Below the pieces are notes generated by a model. That model was not told the origin of the DNA. It saw only the letters and a list, made by a program, of their open reading frames with translations, and did not search any database. Positions 1 to 10,074 of a stretch of 64,000 bases of DNA are shown here, piece after piece; within the stretch, counting starts at the first letter, position 1, and each line of letters starts with the position of its first letter. A program made the translations under genes and the position numbers. The DNA lies in contig JAGBQJ010000043.1 in NCBI GenBank assembly GCA_017632935.1, positions 16,700-80,699 of the forward strand, in the 5' to 3' direction. Source of the stretch: Bacteroidales bacterium. GTDB lineage: Bacteria > Bacteroidota > Bacteroidia > Bacteroidales > F082.

Positions 1-2157
1 ATTGCCAGCCTCATTGATCAGGCCTTCATATATCTGTGTGCCGAGCGTGCCGCAGTTGCCGCTGCTGAATACCCAGGTGCCGCTGAGGTCGAAACGCTCG
101 CTGAACTTGTGTTGCACCGTGATACTGAGGTCGTGACGGCGGTCGTATTTGGCAGGAAATACCTTGCCTTGGTTGATGACTTGACCCTCGCGGTCGAACT
201 GACGTTTGGCATGCGCCCAGGTATAACCCACCCATCCCGTGGTCTTGCCAAACGAGCGCTGCACGAGAAACTCCACGCCGTAAGCCCAGCCCTTGCCCAT
301 GCAGACTTTCTGGTCCCAACGATCCGAAGAGCCGAAAAATGAGGCGCCATCCTTGTATTCCAAAAGGTTGTCCATCGACTTGTAGTAACCCTCCACAGAG
401 ATGTCGAACAAGCGAGGCAATTCGTAGAAAGCGCCCAACGACACCTGATGGGCGTTCATCGGGACGATGTTGGCCGTGACAGGCACCCAGAGGTCGGTGG
501 GCAGGCTGAGGCTGCTGTTGGAGAGCAGGTGGACGTATTGCGTCATGTAGGCATAGCCCGCCTTGAGCGATAGGTTGGAGGCCAGCATCACGCTGGTGCT
601 GAGGCGTGGCTGTAGGCTTTGGTAGGTCTTGCCTTCGACGGTGAAGGTGGAGTAATGCAAGCCTGCATTTACGCGGAAGATGTCGCCGAAGGTCATGTTG
701 TCCTCGGCATAGAGGGCGGTCTCATGGGCAAATACCTTGGGCGAGCCTGCGGTGGTGTCGACGTCGATGTCGTTGCCCGCGATGATTTTCATCGACTGCA
801 CCTCGGGGCGGAACATGTGATAAGTGTAGTTGCCGCCGAAGCGGATCTCATGGTTCGGCAGGGGCGTGTAGTCGAAGTCGACTTTGGCGGTCAGGTCGTT
901 GATGCCAGACTTGTAGGCCAGACTATACTCGTTTTTGTAAGAGACATCTTGGCCGTGATATTGACCCACGATATCCTCCTCCGTGATGCCCATGCCGAGG
1001 TCGTGGCGGTATTGCGTGTAGTTGACCGAAGCATCCATGAAGAGCTGTTGCGAAATGACATGGTTCCATCGCAGGGCAGCCACCTTATTGCCCCATTTCC
1101 AGTCCATGTTGATGTAGTTCTGGTAGGTGACTTCGCCCATGGTATAGTCCCTGTTTTTCACCCCAAAGTAGATGGCGTCGTCGCCCGAGTAGAAACTCAG
1201 GTAGAGGCGGTCTTTGTCGGAGATCTTCCAGTTAAGTTTGCCGTTGAAGTCGTAGAAATAATAGCCGGCGTTCAGCTTGTTGACTTCCTCCAGTTGCGAC
1301 TTGGCAATCCAGAGGGCGGGTTTCAACAGCAGGTCGCTGTAGGTGCGGCGGAAGGAAAGGTTAAACGAGAGTTTGTCTTTTACGACGGGGCCTTCCAGGT
1401 TGACCTTCGACGAAATCAGGCCTACGCTGACGTTGCCGTGGTATTTCTGCATATCGCCTTCCTTCATGCGGATATCGACCACCGACGAGAGCCTGCCCCC
1501 GAAATGCGCTGGGAAGCTGCCTTTATATAAGGTGACGTTCTTGAGGGCGTCGGGGTTGAAGACGGAGAAGAAGCCCATCGCATGGTTGACGTTGTAGACG
1601 GGTACGCCATCAAGGAGCAGCAGGTTCTCATCGGGACCGCCGCCTCGCACGTACATGCCCGCCGAGCCTTCCGAGCCGTTCTGCACGCCAGGCAGCAGCT
1701 GTATGGCTTTCAGCACGTCGGCTTCGCCGAACAAGGTTGGGATGCTCTTGATCTGCTTCACGGGCAGCTCCACCACACTCATCTGCGGGCTACGGGCGCT
1801 CACTGTGGCACGGGTGCCTTCCACCACCACCTCGTCCAAGGTCGTATTGGTCTCCAGCATGAAGTTGAGGTTGAGGTTTTCCTTTAGGTCAAGGGGTTTG
1901 TTTTGTTGCGTGTAACCCACATACGAGACTTGCAGCTCTACTGCGCCTTGGTCTAAAGTCAAGGTGTAGAAGCCGTAACTATTTGTTACACAGCCTTTCC
2001 CTGAGGTCTTGTCAACAATGGTAGCCCCAATGAGGGTCTCCTTGCTGGCCGCGTCCATCACATAACCGCTGATGGTGCGTTTTTGGGCAAAGGTTGGCAA
2101 ACAAGCCAATAAAAAACCGATGGCAATCAACCATCGGCTTAAGTGATATTGTTTCAT
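1..2157 (-). CDS. TonB-dependent outer-membrane receptor, C-terminus beyond window edge
   Basis: Outer-membrane importer energised by TonB; the substrate cannot be told. 719 codons are present without a stop, so the end of the barrel lies outside the window. The ATG at 2157 is followed by a signal peptide ending in TFAQ near residue 25. Next comes a carboxypeptidase-like regulatory domain (about 28-110, including the typical VSYVGYTQQ stretch), then a plug domain with LPGVQ and the YVRGGGPDENLLLLDG motif near residue 170, then aromatic-rich barrel strands. No SusD-type partner lies next to it, so I do not call it SusC. The next gene upstream on the same strand is an S41 protease. Family assignment is firm; substrate is unknown. 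Confidence 0.93.
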   Translation of the reverse strand, partial: MKQYHLSRWLIAIGFLLACLPTFAQKRTISGYVMDAASKETLIGATIVDKTSGKGCVTNSYGFYTLTLDQGAVELQVSYVGYTQQNKPLDLKENLNLNFMLETNTTLDEVVVEGTRATVSARSPQMSVVELPVKQIKSIPTLFGEADVLKAIQLLPGVQNGSEGSAGMYVRGGGPDENLLLLDGVPVYNVNHAMGFFSVFNPDALKNVTLYKGSFPAHFGGRLSSVVDIRMKEGDMQKYHGNVSVGLISSKVNLEGPVVKDKLSFNLSFRRTYSDLLLKPALWIAKSQLEEVNKLNAGYYFYDFNGKLNWKISDKDRLYLSFYSGDDAIYFGVKNRDYTMGEVTYQNYINMDWKWGNKVAALRWNHVISQQLFMDASVNYTQYRHDLGMGITEEDIVGQYHGQDVSYKNEYSLAYKSGINDLTAKVDFDYTPLPNHEIRFGGNYTYHMFRPEVQSMKIIAGNDIDVDTTAGSPKVFAHETALYAEDNMTFGDIFRVNAGLHYSTFTVEGKTYQSLQPRLSTSVMLASNLSLKAGYAYMTQYVHLLSNSSLSLPTDLWVPVTANIVPMNAHQVSLGAFYELPRLFDISVEGYYKSMDNLLEYKDGASFFGSSDRWDQKVCMGKGWAYGVEFLVQRSFGKTTGWVGYTWAHAKRQFDREGQVINQGKVFPAKYDRRHDLSITVQHKFSERFDLSGTWVFSSGNCGTLGTQIYEGLINEAGN

Positions 2158-2209
2158 TACTTTTGCAATATGATGATTGTTTCAATCGTTGAACGCATAA
2201 GTCCCCGAA

Positions 2210-3247
2210 TTATTGCATAATCCAGTCGGCAGCCGTTTCAATCACGTTGTCGATGCCTTGGGCGGTAGCGGCGGGGTCGAGGATGACGCGTACATCGGGC
2301 GGCACACCGTTCTCGTAGTTACCGCCATCAATGGCGATGGTGCGGCTGGTGCTGAAACGATAGGTCCAGCCATTGGGCAAGGTACCGCCGTTGGGCAGGC
2401 CCATGCCACCACCCGTGTAGTCGCCAAAGAGTTTGATGTTGTCGTAGCCTTGTGTGCAGACTGAGAAAAACGAAGTGGAGCTATAGGAACCACGATCAAT
2501 GAGCACCGCCACGGGCTTGGTATAGGCGTTGCCCTTGCCCAAGATGCAACTGTCGGCGGCATACACCTCCTGATAGTCGGTGAATTCGTCATGACCTGGG
2601 CCTTTCTTCACCTGGGTCTTATAAAGCAGTTGCTTGTGGTTGTCGAAGATGCTGAGCAGATTAGCCACATTGGTGATGGCACCGCCGCCGTTTTGGCGCA
2701 TGTCGATGATCATGCCGTTGCAATCCTCATAACGTTCCACCAAATACTTCAAGGTCGCCTCGTCGACCTCGTTCATGAACGAAGAATAGCGAAGATAGGT
2801 CACCTTGCCGTCGCGGATGGTGTTGTGGGCGAAACTGCCTGTGGTGTGGTAGTCCACCGTCAGGTAGTTGAGGACAACGACGTCCGTATTGATGTTCTTC
2901 TCAGCGTACATTTTGTAATAAATAGAATCGTTCTTCGACTGGTCGAAGTCGGAGAATAGGTTGGTGTGACCGTCGCGCAACGTGTTGAGCATAGCGGCGC
3001 ATACTTGGAACAGTTCTTCATCGCTCATGTCGTCGTTCACCATGGGGCGATACACTTCGCGCACCGAGTCCCAGTCGATGCCTTTGATGTCGAAAAAGGA
3101 GTAGTTTTGATCCACTTGGTTCCAGAGGTAGTCAAACACGTTAACGGGATTCGAGGGTTCGTCTTGTTCCATTAAGGCGCGCTCGCACGAAGCGAAGGCG
3201 AAGACCGATGCCAAAAGGCTAATAATGATGATATGATGCTTTTTCAT
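2210..3247 (-). CDS. S41 family peptidase lipoprotein
   Basis: Predicted exported serine protease of the S41 (C-terminal processing/tricorn-like) family, 345 residues. The N-terminus MKKHHIIIISLLASV leads into FASC, a lipobox, so it should be lipid-anchored. The middle region has the S41 fold signature: IIDMRQNGGG, then AVLIDRGSYSSTSFF, where the second half carries the likely nucleophile serine, then GDYTGGGMGLPNG. A TTG at 3259 overlaps the stop of the upstream gene, but the ATG at 3247 gives a normal signal peptide and is preferred. It probably follows the barrel gene (stop at 3256) in one transcript. Substrate unknown. Confidence 0.88.
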   Translation of the reverse strand: MKKHHIIIISLLASVFAFASCERALMEQDEPSNPVNVFDYLWNQVDQNYSFFDIKGIDWDSVREVYRPMVNDDMSDEELFQVCAAMLNTLRDGHTNLFSDFDQSKNDSIYYKMYAEKNINTDVVVLNYLTVDYHTTGSFAHNTIRDGKVTYLRYSSFMNEVDEATLKYLVERYEDCNGMIIDMRQNGGGAITNVANLLSIFDNHKQLLYKTQVKKGPGHDEFTDYQEVYAADSCILGKGNAYTKPVAVLIDRGSYSSTSFFSVCTQGYDNIKLFGDYTGGGMGLPNGGTLPNGWTYRFSTSRTIAIDGGNYENGVPPDVRVILDPAATAQGIDNVIETAADWIMQ

Positions 3248-3255
3248 GATGGTAA

Positions 3256-4104
3256 TCAATTGAGTCTGAACATAAAGGAAAGGTTAAAGGAATGGATGGC
3301 GTTATCGTAGCGATAAGTGCCTTTCTTGCCCGTGGTGAGGTAGTCCCAGCGGTAGGTCAGGCCAATGCGGTTGCCGTTGAGCAGGTTGAGGTAAAGCCCC
3401 AAGTCCGTATTGACGCCAGGGAAGAATTTGCCGAAGGTCTCCTTGGTGCCAAACAAGGTCTCCATGAGCTCCTGGTTGATGGCAGGGTCACCCACGTAGG
3501 CAAAACCCGGGCGATTGGCAACACCATATAAAGGCATGTTCAACTTAAAATAGGTGGTCAGCCAGGGGTGGTTCTTGCTTTTGTTGAAAGCAAAATCGTA
3601 TTGCAACAAGCCTGTTGCACCAAGGTCTCCGAAAATGGAAATGGTAGTGGCGGCATTTTGCAACGACGGTATGTTCTTTATGTCGGCGAAACCACCTAAA
3701 GTGGCGCCAGCCCAAAGGTGCAGGCGGTTGCTCTTGTTGTCGTAGGCACGATAAAGGAATTCCGTTGAGAAATCAAAGTCCCGTGCGGTGCCGGCAGGGT
3801 CAATAAAGGTGTTGTTGATCATTCTGAAAGCCGGTCGGATATGGCATCGACCCCATTCGATGTTGAGGCCCAAGTCATAGTTTCTGCCCGTTCCAAGATA
3901 CTTGAACGGAATGGTGCTAACATCGTAGCAATCAGCATAATTAGTTCCTACCGAAAGATCGAGCCAAAGGGGAACGCTAGCCTGTTGTGGGCTATAGGTC
4001 AGGGGTACCATAGGTTTTTCACCGTTGGTATTTGAGGGTGTCTGGGCCATGCCATGGGCGGCTAACAACAATGCACCCGCTAATAATAAAGATTTGAATT
4101 TCAT
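3256..4104 (-). CDS. Probable outer-membrane beta-barrel protein
   Basis: 282 residues with a signal peptide (MKFKSLLLAGALLLAAHGMAQ). The rest is rich in alternating aromatic and polar residues (WLDLSVGTNYAD, YDLGLNIEWG, NRIGLTYRWDYL) and ends in SFNLSFMFRLN, which resembles the terminal strand of an outer-membrane barrel. I recognise no specific family. It is the first gene of a leftward unit with the S41 protease: its stop lies 9 bases before the protease ATG. A TAnnTTTG-type box lies at 4143-4150. Function unknown; surface or outer-membrane location is inferred from composition. Confidence 0.7.
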   Translation of the reverse strand: MKFKSLLLAGALLLAAHGMAQTPSNTNGEKPMVPLTYSPQQASVPLWLDLSVGTNYADCYDVSTIPFKYLGTGRNYDLGLNIEWGRCHIRPAFRMINNTFIDPAGTARDFDFSTEFLYRAYDNKSNRLHLWAGATLGGFADIKNIPSLQNAATTISIFGDLGATGLLQYDFAFNKSKNHPWLTTYFKLNMPLYGVANRPGFAYVGDPAINQELMETLFGTKETFGKFFPGVNTDLGLYLNLLNGNRIGLTYRWDYLTTGKKGTYRYDNAIHSFNLSFMFRLN

Positions 4105-4142
4105 ACAATTAAAGTAATTTGAATTGAGATAAAATATGGCGG

Positions 4143-4150
4143 CAAAGATA
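4143..4150 (-). promoter_or_regulatory. Promoter -7 box for the beta-barrel gene
   Basis: On the minus strand this reads TATCTTTG, matching the Bacteroidetes TAnnTTTG box, about 40 bases before the ATG at 4104. No clear -33 TTTG is seen. Confidence 0.5.
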
Positions 4151-4191
4151 CGATTTATCTTCGTAGTTTTTCCGCATTGCGAAATGTTTTG

Positions 4192-4199
4192 TATTTTTG
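4192..4199 (+). promoter_or_regulatory. Promoter -7 box for metG
   Basis: TATTTTTG, 26 bases before the metG ATG. It is divergent from the box at 4143-4150, so this 120-bp gap drives both genes. Confidence 0.6.
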
Positions 4200-4225
4200 C
4201 ACCCGTTTTTCAAATACATAACACT

Positions 4226-6286
4226 ATGGAATCAACGAACAAACACTTCAAGCGTTACACAGTAACCACGGCCTTGCCTTACGCCAACGGCCCTGTCCAC
4301 ATCGGTCACCTTGCCGGCGTCTACATCCCCGCCGACACCTATGTCCGCTATCTGCGAATGCGTGGTGAGGAAGTGCTGTTTGTCGGTGGTTCCGACGAGC
4401 ATGGCGTGCCGATTACCATCAAAGCCGAGAAGGAAGGCTGCACACCTCAGGACATCGTGGACCGTTACCACGAGATCATCAAGAAGTCGTTCGAGGAGTT
4501 AGGCATCAGCTATGATATCTACTCACGTACCACTTCGAAGATGCACCGTGCCACGGCTCAAGAGTTCTTCAAGAAACTCTACGACGAAGGAAAGTTCATC
4601 GAGAAGGAGACCGAGCAATACTTCGATCCTGAACGACAGAAGTTCCTTTCCGACAGATATATCGTGGGTACCTGCCCGAAATGCGGTGCCGAAGGCGCCT
4701 ACGGCGACCAATGCGAGAAATGCGGTTCTTCCTTGAGCCCCGATGAACTCATCAACCCGCACTCGCAACTCAGCGGCGCGGCCTTGGTGAAGAAGCCGAC
4801 CAAGCACTGGTATCTGCCTCTCGACCAATATGAATCTTGGCTTCGCGAGTGGATCCTCGAAGGCCATAAGGAATGGAAGTCCAACGTCTATGGTCAGGTG
4901 AAGAGCTGGCTCGATGGTGGCTTGCAACCCCGTGCCGTCACCCGTGACCTCGACTGGGGCGTCCCTGTCCCGATTGAAGGTGCCGACGGTAAGGTGCTCT
5001 ATGTGTGGTTTGATGCCCCCATCGGCTATATCTCCAACACCAAGGAGATTTGCGAACAACGCGGTGAAGACTGGGAGAAGTGGTGGAAAGACCCCGAGAC
5101 CAAGCTGGTGCACTTCATCGGCAAGGACAACATCGTGTTCCACTGCATCATCTTCCCCTGCATGATGAAGGCCTACGGCGACTACATTATGCCCGAGAAT
5201 GTGCCCGCTAATGAGTTCCTCAACCTCGAGAACGACAAGATCTCGACTTCGCGCAACTGGGCCGTTTGGCTGCATGAATACTTGCAGGAGTTCCCCGGCA
5301 AACAGGATGTGTTGCGTTATGTGCTCACCGCCAACGCACCCGAGACCAAGGACAACAACTTCACTTGGAAGGATTACCAAGACCGCAACAACAACGAGTT
5401 GTTGGCCATCTTCGGTAATTTCGTCAACCGCACCCTCGTGCTGACGCATAAATACTATGAAGGTGCTGTGCCGGCTTTGGTAGGTATGAACGATACCGAC
5501 CAGGCTGTCATCTCCGAAATGAACGGCTATGCGGCCAAGATTGGTCATTTGATTGAGACTTACAAGTTCCGCGAAGCCCTCAACGAGCTGATGAACTTGG
5601 CTCGTCTTGGCAACAAATACCTCACCGACAATGAGCCTTGGAAGCAAATCAAGACCGACCCTGAGCGTGTGAAGACCGTGATGGCCGTGTCGTTGCAGAT
5701 TGTGGCACATCTCGCCATCCTGAGCGAGCCCTTCCTGCCTTTCAGCGCGAAGAAGCTGCAAGCGATGATCGGATTCAAAGTCAATAGCTGGAACGATGCC
5801 GAGAACACCGTTCTGCTGCCCGAAGGCCATGTGATAGGTCAGCCCGAGCTGCTGTTCGAGAAGGTCGAAGACAGCGTGGTGGCTGCCCAACTGCAGAAGT
5901 TGGAAGACACCAAGAAGGCCAACCAGCTCAACGCATGGAAGCCCGCCGAGGTGAAGCCCGTGGTCAGCTTCGATGACTACATGAAGGTGGATGTCCGTGT
6001 GGGTACCATCCTCGAGTGCCAGAAGGTGCCGAAGGCCGACAAGCTGTTGCAGTTCCTCATCGACGACGGTATGGAGAAACGTACCATCGTCAGTGGCATC
6101 GCCAAATACTACACGGAGCCCGAGAAGCTGGTGGGCAAGCAGGTGTGCTTTGTCGCCAACTTCGAACCGCGCAAGCTCAAGGGCGTGGTCAGCGAGGGCA
6201 TGATCCTCTCCGCCGAGGACAAGGACGGCCGCCTCGTGCTGTTGACGCCTAGCGATGTGGTCGCGCCGGGTTGCAGCGTGGGATAA
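4226..6286 (+). CDS. metG: Methionine--tRNA ligase
   Basis: Charges tRNA(Met) with methionine in the cytoplasm; 686 residues. The class I HIGH motif is at residues 25-28 (PVHIGHLAG). A zinc knuckle has CPKC near 150 and CEKC near 162. The KMSKS position reads KISTSR near 338, a variant I associate with Bacteroidetes MetG. The last ~105 residues (from [11 protein letters not shown]) form the EMAPII/Trbp111-like tRNA-binding domain that makes MetG dimeric. The reading frame stays open 90 bases upstream, but the ATG at 4226, just after the TATTTTTG box, begins the conserved protein. It stands alone, convergent with rodA. Confidence 0.97.
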   Translation: MESTNKHFKRYTVTTALPYANGPVHIGHLAGVYIPADTYVRYLRMRGEEVLFVGGSDEHGVPITIKAEKEGCTPQDIVDRYHEIIKKSFEELGISYDIYSRTTSKMHRATAQEFFKKLYDEGKFIEKETEQYFDPERQKFLSDRYIVGTCPKCGAEGAYGDQCEKCGSSLSPDELINPHSQLSGAALVKKPTKHWYLPLDQYESWLREWILEGHKEWKSNVYGQVKSWLDGGLQPRAVTRDLDWGVPVPIEGADGKVLYVWFDAPIGYISNTKEICEQRGEDWEKWWKDPETKLVHFIGKDNIVFHCIIFPCMMKAYGDYIMPENVPANEFLNLENDKISTSRNWAVWLHEYLQEFPGKQDVLRYVLTANAPETKDNNFTWKDYQDRNNNELLAIFGNFVNRTLVLTHKYYEGAVPALVGMNDTDQAVISEMNGYAAKIGHLIETYKFREALNELMNLARLGNKYLTDNEPWKQIKTDPERVKTVMAVSLQIVAHLAILSEPFLPFSAKKLQAMIGFKVNSWNDAENTVLLPEGHVIGQPELLFEKVEDSVVAAQLQKLEDTKKANQLNAWKPAEVKPVVSFDDYMKVDVRVGTILECQKVPKADKLLQFLIDDGMEKRTIVSGIAKYYTEPEKLVGKQVCFVANFEPRKLKGVVSEGMILSAEDKDGRLVLLTPSDVVAPGCSVG

Positions 6287-6300
6287 ACTTTTTCTGGATT

Positions 6301-7572
6301 TTATAGGATATTCAACCGGTTGGCATCCTGCTTCACGAAGATGGCTAGCATCATAGTGAAGGCCAGCATGCTCGACCCACCGTAGCTCAAGAAGGGCAGG
6401 GGGATGCCAATGACGGGCACCAAGCCGATGGCCATACCGATGTTGATGGCCACGTGGACGAAGAGTATGCCCGCGATGCCATAGCCATACACGCGGCTGA
6501 AGGTGGATCGTTGTCGCTCAGCCATTAGGATGATCTTCACCAACAACGCCACATAAAGCAACACCACAAGGGCAGTGCCTAAGAAGCCTCCTTCTTCGCC
6601 CACGGTGCAGAAGATGAAGTCGGTGTGCTGTTCGGGGACGAAGTCATACTTGGTCTGCGTGCCTTGCAGGAAGCCTTTGCCAGAGAAACCACCTGAGCCA
6701 ATGGCAATCTTTGACTGGTGCACGTTATAGCCCACGCCTTGCGGGTCGTCAAGTTGGCCGAGCAAAACCAAGATACGGTTGCGCTGGTGTTCTTGCAGTA
6801 CCTTGTTGAAGGCATAGTCGACCGAGAAGACAAACACAAACATACAAGCGAAGATGGCTAACATTTTGACGATGCCTTTCTTCTTGGTAATCAAGTAGTA
6901 AGTCAGGGTGAGGACAAGCAGGCTGCCCAAGATGATGTACATGACAGTTTGGCTCCATACTAGAGTAAGGACAAACAGTAGTATGGCGGTCACGCCACCT
7001 ACCATTACCAAACCTGTGCCTGGGAAACCCTCGCGGTAGAGCACGAAGATGAAGGACACGAACACGATGGCCGAGCCTGTGTCGTTTTGGAGCAGCACGA
7101 GTGCCATGGGGGCGAGCACAAGTAAGGCGGCAACAATCTGGTTTTTACGCTTTTGCAAATCGACATCCAAGCGGCCGAGATAGCCTGCTAAAGCCAATGC
7201 CGTAGCCATCTTGGCGAACTCAGAAGGCTGAAACTTGACGCCCGCTCCGAGGTCAATCCACGAAGTGGCGCCTTTGGTGGCTTTGCCGTATACTAGCACG
7301 ACGAACAGACTGGCCAGGAAAAAGAAATAGATCCATAGCGAGAAGGCGTTGAAGAACTTTGCATCGACCAAGAGGATGACGAAACCAATCAGCAGGGAGG
7401 CGCCAATCCAGATGAGTTGTTTGCCGTACACTTGCGTCACGTCGAAGATGCTGGGGTGCGTCTCGTCGTATTTGGCCGAGAATATGCTGAACCAGCCGAT
7501 GACCACCAACGCCAAGTAGAGGAGCACGGTCACCCAGTCGATTTTTCCTATGATGCTGTTCCTTTCGTTCAT
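6301..7572 (-). CDS. rodA: Rod-shape SEDS glycosyltransferase RodA
   Basis: Polymerises lipid II into glycan strands for cell elongation, working with the transpeptidase encoded just upstream. 423 residues, almost entirely hydrophobic segments. SEDS-family signatures include FQPSEFAKMATAL, the FVPEQHTDFIFCTVGEEGG loop and the C-terminal VIGIPLPFLSYGGSSML. Its ATG overlaps the mrdA stop by four bases (7569-7572), which indicates translational coupling and a RodA-PBP2 pair made together. Assignment to RodA rather than FtsW rests on the mrdA neighbour and the EQHTDFIF loop. Confidence 0.94.
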   Translation of the reverse strand: MNERNSIIGKIDWVTVLLYLALVVIGWFSIFSAKYDETHPSIFDVTQVYGKQLIWIGASLLIGFVILLVDAKFFNAFSLWIYFFFLASLFVVLVYGKATKGATSWIDLGAGVKFQPSEFAKMATALALAGYLGRLDVDLQKRKNQIVAALLVLAPMALVLLQNDTGSAIVFVSFIFVLYREGFPGTGLVMVGGVTAILLFVLTLVWSQTVMYIILGSLLVLTLTYYLITKKKGIVKMLAIFACMFVFVFSVDYAFNKVLQEHQRNRILVLLGQLDDPQGVGYNVHQSKIAIGSGGFSGKGFLQGTQTKYDFVPEQHTDFIFCTVGEEGGFLGTALVVLLYVALLVKIILMAERQRSTFSRVYGYGIAGILFVHVAINIGMAIGLVPVIGIPLPFLSYGGSSMLAFTMMLAIFVKQDANRLNIL

Positions 7573-9437
7573 CGTTCGTTCTTGTATGAGATTCTGCCGT
7601 CCATGATGCGTTTCTCCAAGTCTTCGCGTACCGTATAGCCACGGATGTATTTCTCAATCATCAGGCTGGCGATGGGAGCAGCCCAGGTGGCGCCATATCC
7701 ACCGTTCTCGATAATGACGGCGAGGGCGATTTTCGGGTCGTCGGCAGGCGCGAAGGCGATGAAGTTGGAGTGGTAGTTACCATGCGGGTTTTGAGCCGTG
7801 CCCGTCTTGCCGCATTGGGGAATGTCCTTCAACTCGAAGCGACGCGCTGTACCTGCTGGACCGCTGAAAACGGTGCGCAGTCCTTTCTTCATCGTGCGGA
7901 CATATTTCGGGTCGATGCCCGGGTCGACTTTGGTAGTCATCACCTCAGGGATGGCGGTGCTGTCGCCGAAACATTTGATGAGGTGAGGGGGGTAGTAATA
8001 GCCTTCGTTGGCGATGAAGGCGGCGATGTTGCAAAGCTGCAACGGCGTTACCAGTACCTCGCCTTGTCCGATACCTAACGAGCGGATAGTCACCGAGTTC
8101 CATTGCCCGTTGTACATCTTGTCGTAGTAATCGCGTGTGGGGATGTTGCCCGAGCGCTCGTAGGGGATGTCGGTTTCGAACTTGTGTCCGAGGCCCATTT
8201 TGTAGGTCATGTCCTTCCAATACTGGTAGCCGTCTTTGATGTTGCCGAACTTCGGGTTGTTGATGGTGGCCTTGAACGACTCGTAGAAGTAAGGATTGCA
8301 CGAGTTCATGATGGCGTTGGCGAAATCGGGACTTGAGCCGTGCGAGTGGGTGCACTTGATAGGCATGGAGCCTTGACCGCTGCAGTGGAAGCAGGTGGCG
8401 GGCGTGATGCTGCCGCTTTGCATGGCGATGAGCCCCACCACGGTCTTAAAGGTGGAGCCAGGCGGATAGGTGCCGCTGATGGCGCGGTTGATGAGAGGCT
8501 TCATCGGGTCGGCCTGTAATTCCTTATAATGTTTGCCGCGTTCGCGACCGACGAGCAGGTTGGGGTCGTAGGTGGGGCTGGTGACGAAGGCCAAAATTTG
8601 TCCTGTGGAAGGCTCGACGGCCACGATGGAGCCAATCTTGCCCACCATCAGCCGCTCGCCATAGGCCTGCAACTCGGCATCCAAGCCGAGGTAGAGGTCT
8701 TTTCCGGCCACGGGCTCCTTGTCGAGTTCGCCGTCCATGAAGCTGCCCATCTCGCGGTTGTGCACGTCCACCATCATCACCTTCAGACCCTTCACGCCGC
8801 GCAGTTCCTTCTCGTATGATTTTTCGATGCCCGACTTGCCGATGTAATCGCCTTGGCGATAATAGTTTTCCCCCTCTTTGTCTTTCTCCAATTCGTTAGC
8901 GCTGATCTCGCCAATGTCGCCCAAAGTGTGGGCGGCGATGGCATTGGGATAGTGGCGCACGGTACGGGTCTGGAAGTAGAAGCCAGGGAAACGATAGAGC
9001 ATTTCGGCGATGTGGGCGTAGTTCTCCTTCGAGACCTGCGTCATAAAGGGTGAGGGCTTGAAATACGACTCCTTTTTGGCCTTGTTCATCCGCTCGACGA
9101 AAGACTCCTTGTCGATTTCAAGGAGATAGCAAAACGTCACGGTATCAAAGGGATTCAAAGTGTCTTTTCGTGCAGCGTCGACTATTTGTTTTGGGACGAC
9201 CATCAAGTCGTAGACAGCCTCATTGAACACCAAAAGGTTGTCGTTGCGGTCGTACACCTTGCCCCGGGCGGGATACTGCGTCACGAAACGGAGCGCGTTG
9301 TTGTCGGCCAGCTGCTTGTAGTGCTTGTCAAGGACTTGGAGTGAAAACAACCTGATAATATACACCACACCTATGGCAATGAAGATACCCATTACCAATA
9401 ACTTTCTGTTTGTCAAATTGTTGTTGCTCGTTCTCAT
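7569..9437 (-). CDS. mrdA: Penicillin-binding protein 2, elongation transpeptidase
   Basis: Class B penicillin-binding protein that crosslinks peptidoglycan in the elongasome; 622 residues. One N-terminal membrane anchor (LLVMGIFIAIGVVYIIRLF) is followed by a dimerisation domain with RGKVYDRN, then the transpeptidase domain with the active-site STFK near 328, SCN near 377 and KTGT near 544. It is the first gene of an mrdA-rodA operon. In many Bacteroidales mreBCD stand just upstream, but here the next gene is divergent and unrelated. A TACTTTTG box lies 18 bases upstream of the ATG. Confidence 0.95.
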   Translation of the reverse strand: MRTSNNNLTNRKLLVMGIFIAIGVVYIIRLFSLQVLDKHYKQLADNNALRFVTQYPARGKVYDRNDNLLVFNEAVYDLMVVPKQIVDAARKDTLNPFDTVTFCYLLEIDKESFVERMNKAKKESYFKPSPFMTQVSKENYAHIAEMLYRFPGFYFQTRTVRHYPNAIAAHTLGDIGEISANELEKDKEGENYYRQGDYIGKSGIEKSYEKELRGVKGLKVMMVDVHNREMGSFMDGELDKEPVAGKDLYLGLDAELQAYGERLMVGKIGSIVAVEPSTGQILAFVTSPTYDPNLLVGRERGKHYKELQADPMKPLINRAISGTYPPGSTFKTVVGLIAMQSGSITPATCFHCSGQGSMPIKCTHSHGSSPDFANAIMNSCNPYFYESFKATINNPKFGNIKDGYQYWKDMTYKMGLGHKFETDIPYERSGNIPTRDYYDKMYNGQWNSVTIRSLGIGQGEVLVTPLQLCNIAAFIANEGYYYPPHLIKCFGDSTAIPEVMTTKVDPGIDPKYVRTMKKGLRTVFSGPAGTARRFELKDIPQCGKTGTAQNPHGNYHSNFIAFAPADDPKIALAVIIENGGYGATWAAPIASLMIEKYIRGYTVREDLEKRIMDGRISYKNER

Positions 9438-9454
9438 GAGGGTTTTGTCGTTTA

Positions 9455-9462
9455 CAAAAGTA
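9455..9462 (-). promoter_or_regulatory. Promoter -7 box for mrdA-rodA
   Basis: The minus strand reads TACTTTTG, a TAnnTTTG match, 18 bases upstream of the mrdA ATG. It implies that mrdA-rodA is transcribed on its own, apart from any mre genes. Confidence 0.55.
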
Positions 9463-9567
9463 TAAGTTTTTCTTGAAGCTCGAAAGGGTAAAATGCGGTT
9501 TTTTTTGAAAATTTTTCTTTTCGCTCAAAAACCGATAACAAAAACAGAATAGTTCACATTTTTTCCG

Positions 9568-9575
9568 TATATTTG
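9568..9575 (+). promoter_or_regulatory. Promoter -7 box for the gldH-like gene
   Basis: TATATTTG, 23 bases before the ATG at 9598. It probably starts the transcript that continues into the polysaccharide export genes. Confidence 0.55.
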
Positions 9576-9597
9576 CACGGTTTTTTATGCATAAAAA

Positions 9598-10059
9598 ATG
9601 AAAGGATACCGCATTTTGGTTTTGGCTTGTTTCCTGTGTCTGTTCGGGTGCGGGGAGCAGGTGAACAACAAGGATCTGTTGCAACGCAGTTTCTATCAGA
9701 CTGTTTGGGAGCGTTTTGATTACGTGACCACCGATGTCAACATCACCAAGGCGACGACTTACGATCTGACGCTGCGCATCAGTTTTACTGATGATTATCC
9801 TTACAACGACATCCAGATGGTTTTCACCGTCTTCGACGAAAAAGGCAATCCTTATCGTGCCAAGGGTTACAAGTTCAACTTGAAGGACGAGGAAGGCCAT
9901 TGGAATGTGGAGAAGGTGAACGGATGTTACACTTACACTCTGCCCATCAACAAACAGTTGACGATTTCCGATCCTGGCAAATACCAATTCAGGCTTGAAC
10001 AGAAAATGCCCATTACACCGGTGGTGGGTGTGAAAGAACTTGCGGTTTTAAATAATTGA
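9598..10059 (+). CDS. GldH-like lipoprotein
   Basis: 153-residue exported lipoprotein: signal peptide ending in LFGC, with cysteine at residue 19. The mature part is all-beta in character. Several features recall the gliding-motility lipoprotein GldH: a W-x-FD segment near the start, YDLTLRISFTDDYPYND, VFDEKGNP, and a C-terminal DPGKYQFRLEQKMP...GVKEL. The length also fits that family. GldH homologues are widespread in non-gliding Bacteroidales, so the name does not imply motility. It stands 15 bases before the Wza-like gene and may share its transcript. Moderate certainty, from remembered family patterns only. Confidence 0.55.
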   Translation: MKGYRILVLACFLCLFGCGEQVNNKDLLQRSFYQTVWERFDYVTTDVNITKATTYDLTLRISFTDDYPYNDIQMVFTVFDEKGNPYRAKGYKFNLKDEEGHWNVEKVNGCYTYTLPINKQLTISDPGKYQFRLEQKMPITPVVGVKELAVLNN

Positions 10060-10074
10060 ATAACAAATAATTAT

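Noticed and set aside
619-1530. About 300-codon open frame opposite the TonB receptor
   Set aside because: Valine/histidine-rich composition typical of antisense frames; the receptor frame carries clear motifs.
4523-5890. Long open frame (about 455 codons) antisense to metG
   Set aside because: It is the mirror of a GC-biased conserved gene. Its protein has no signal, domain or family look, and metG is intact on the other strand.
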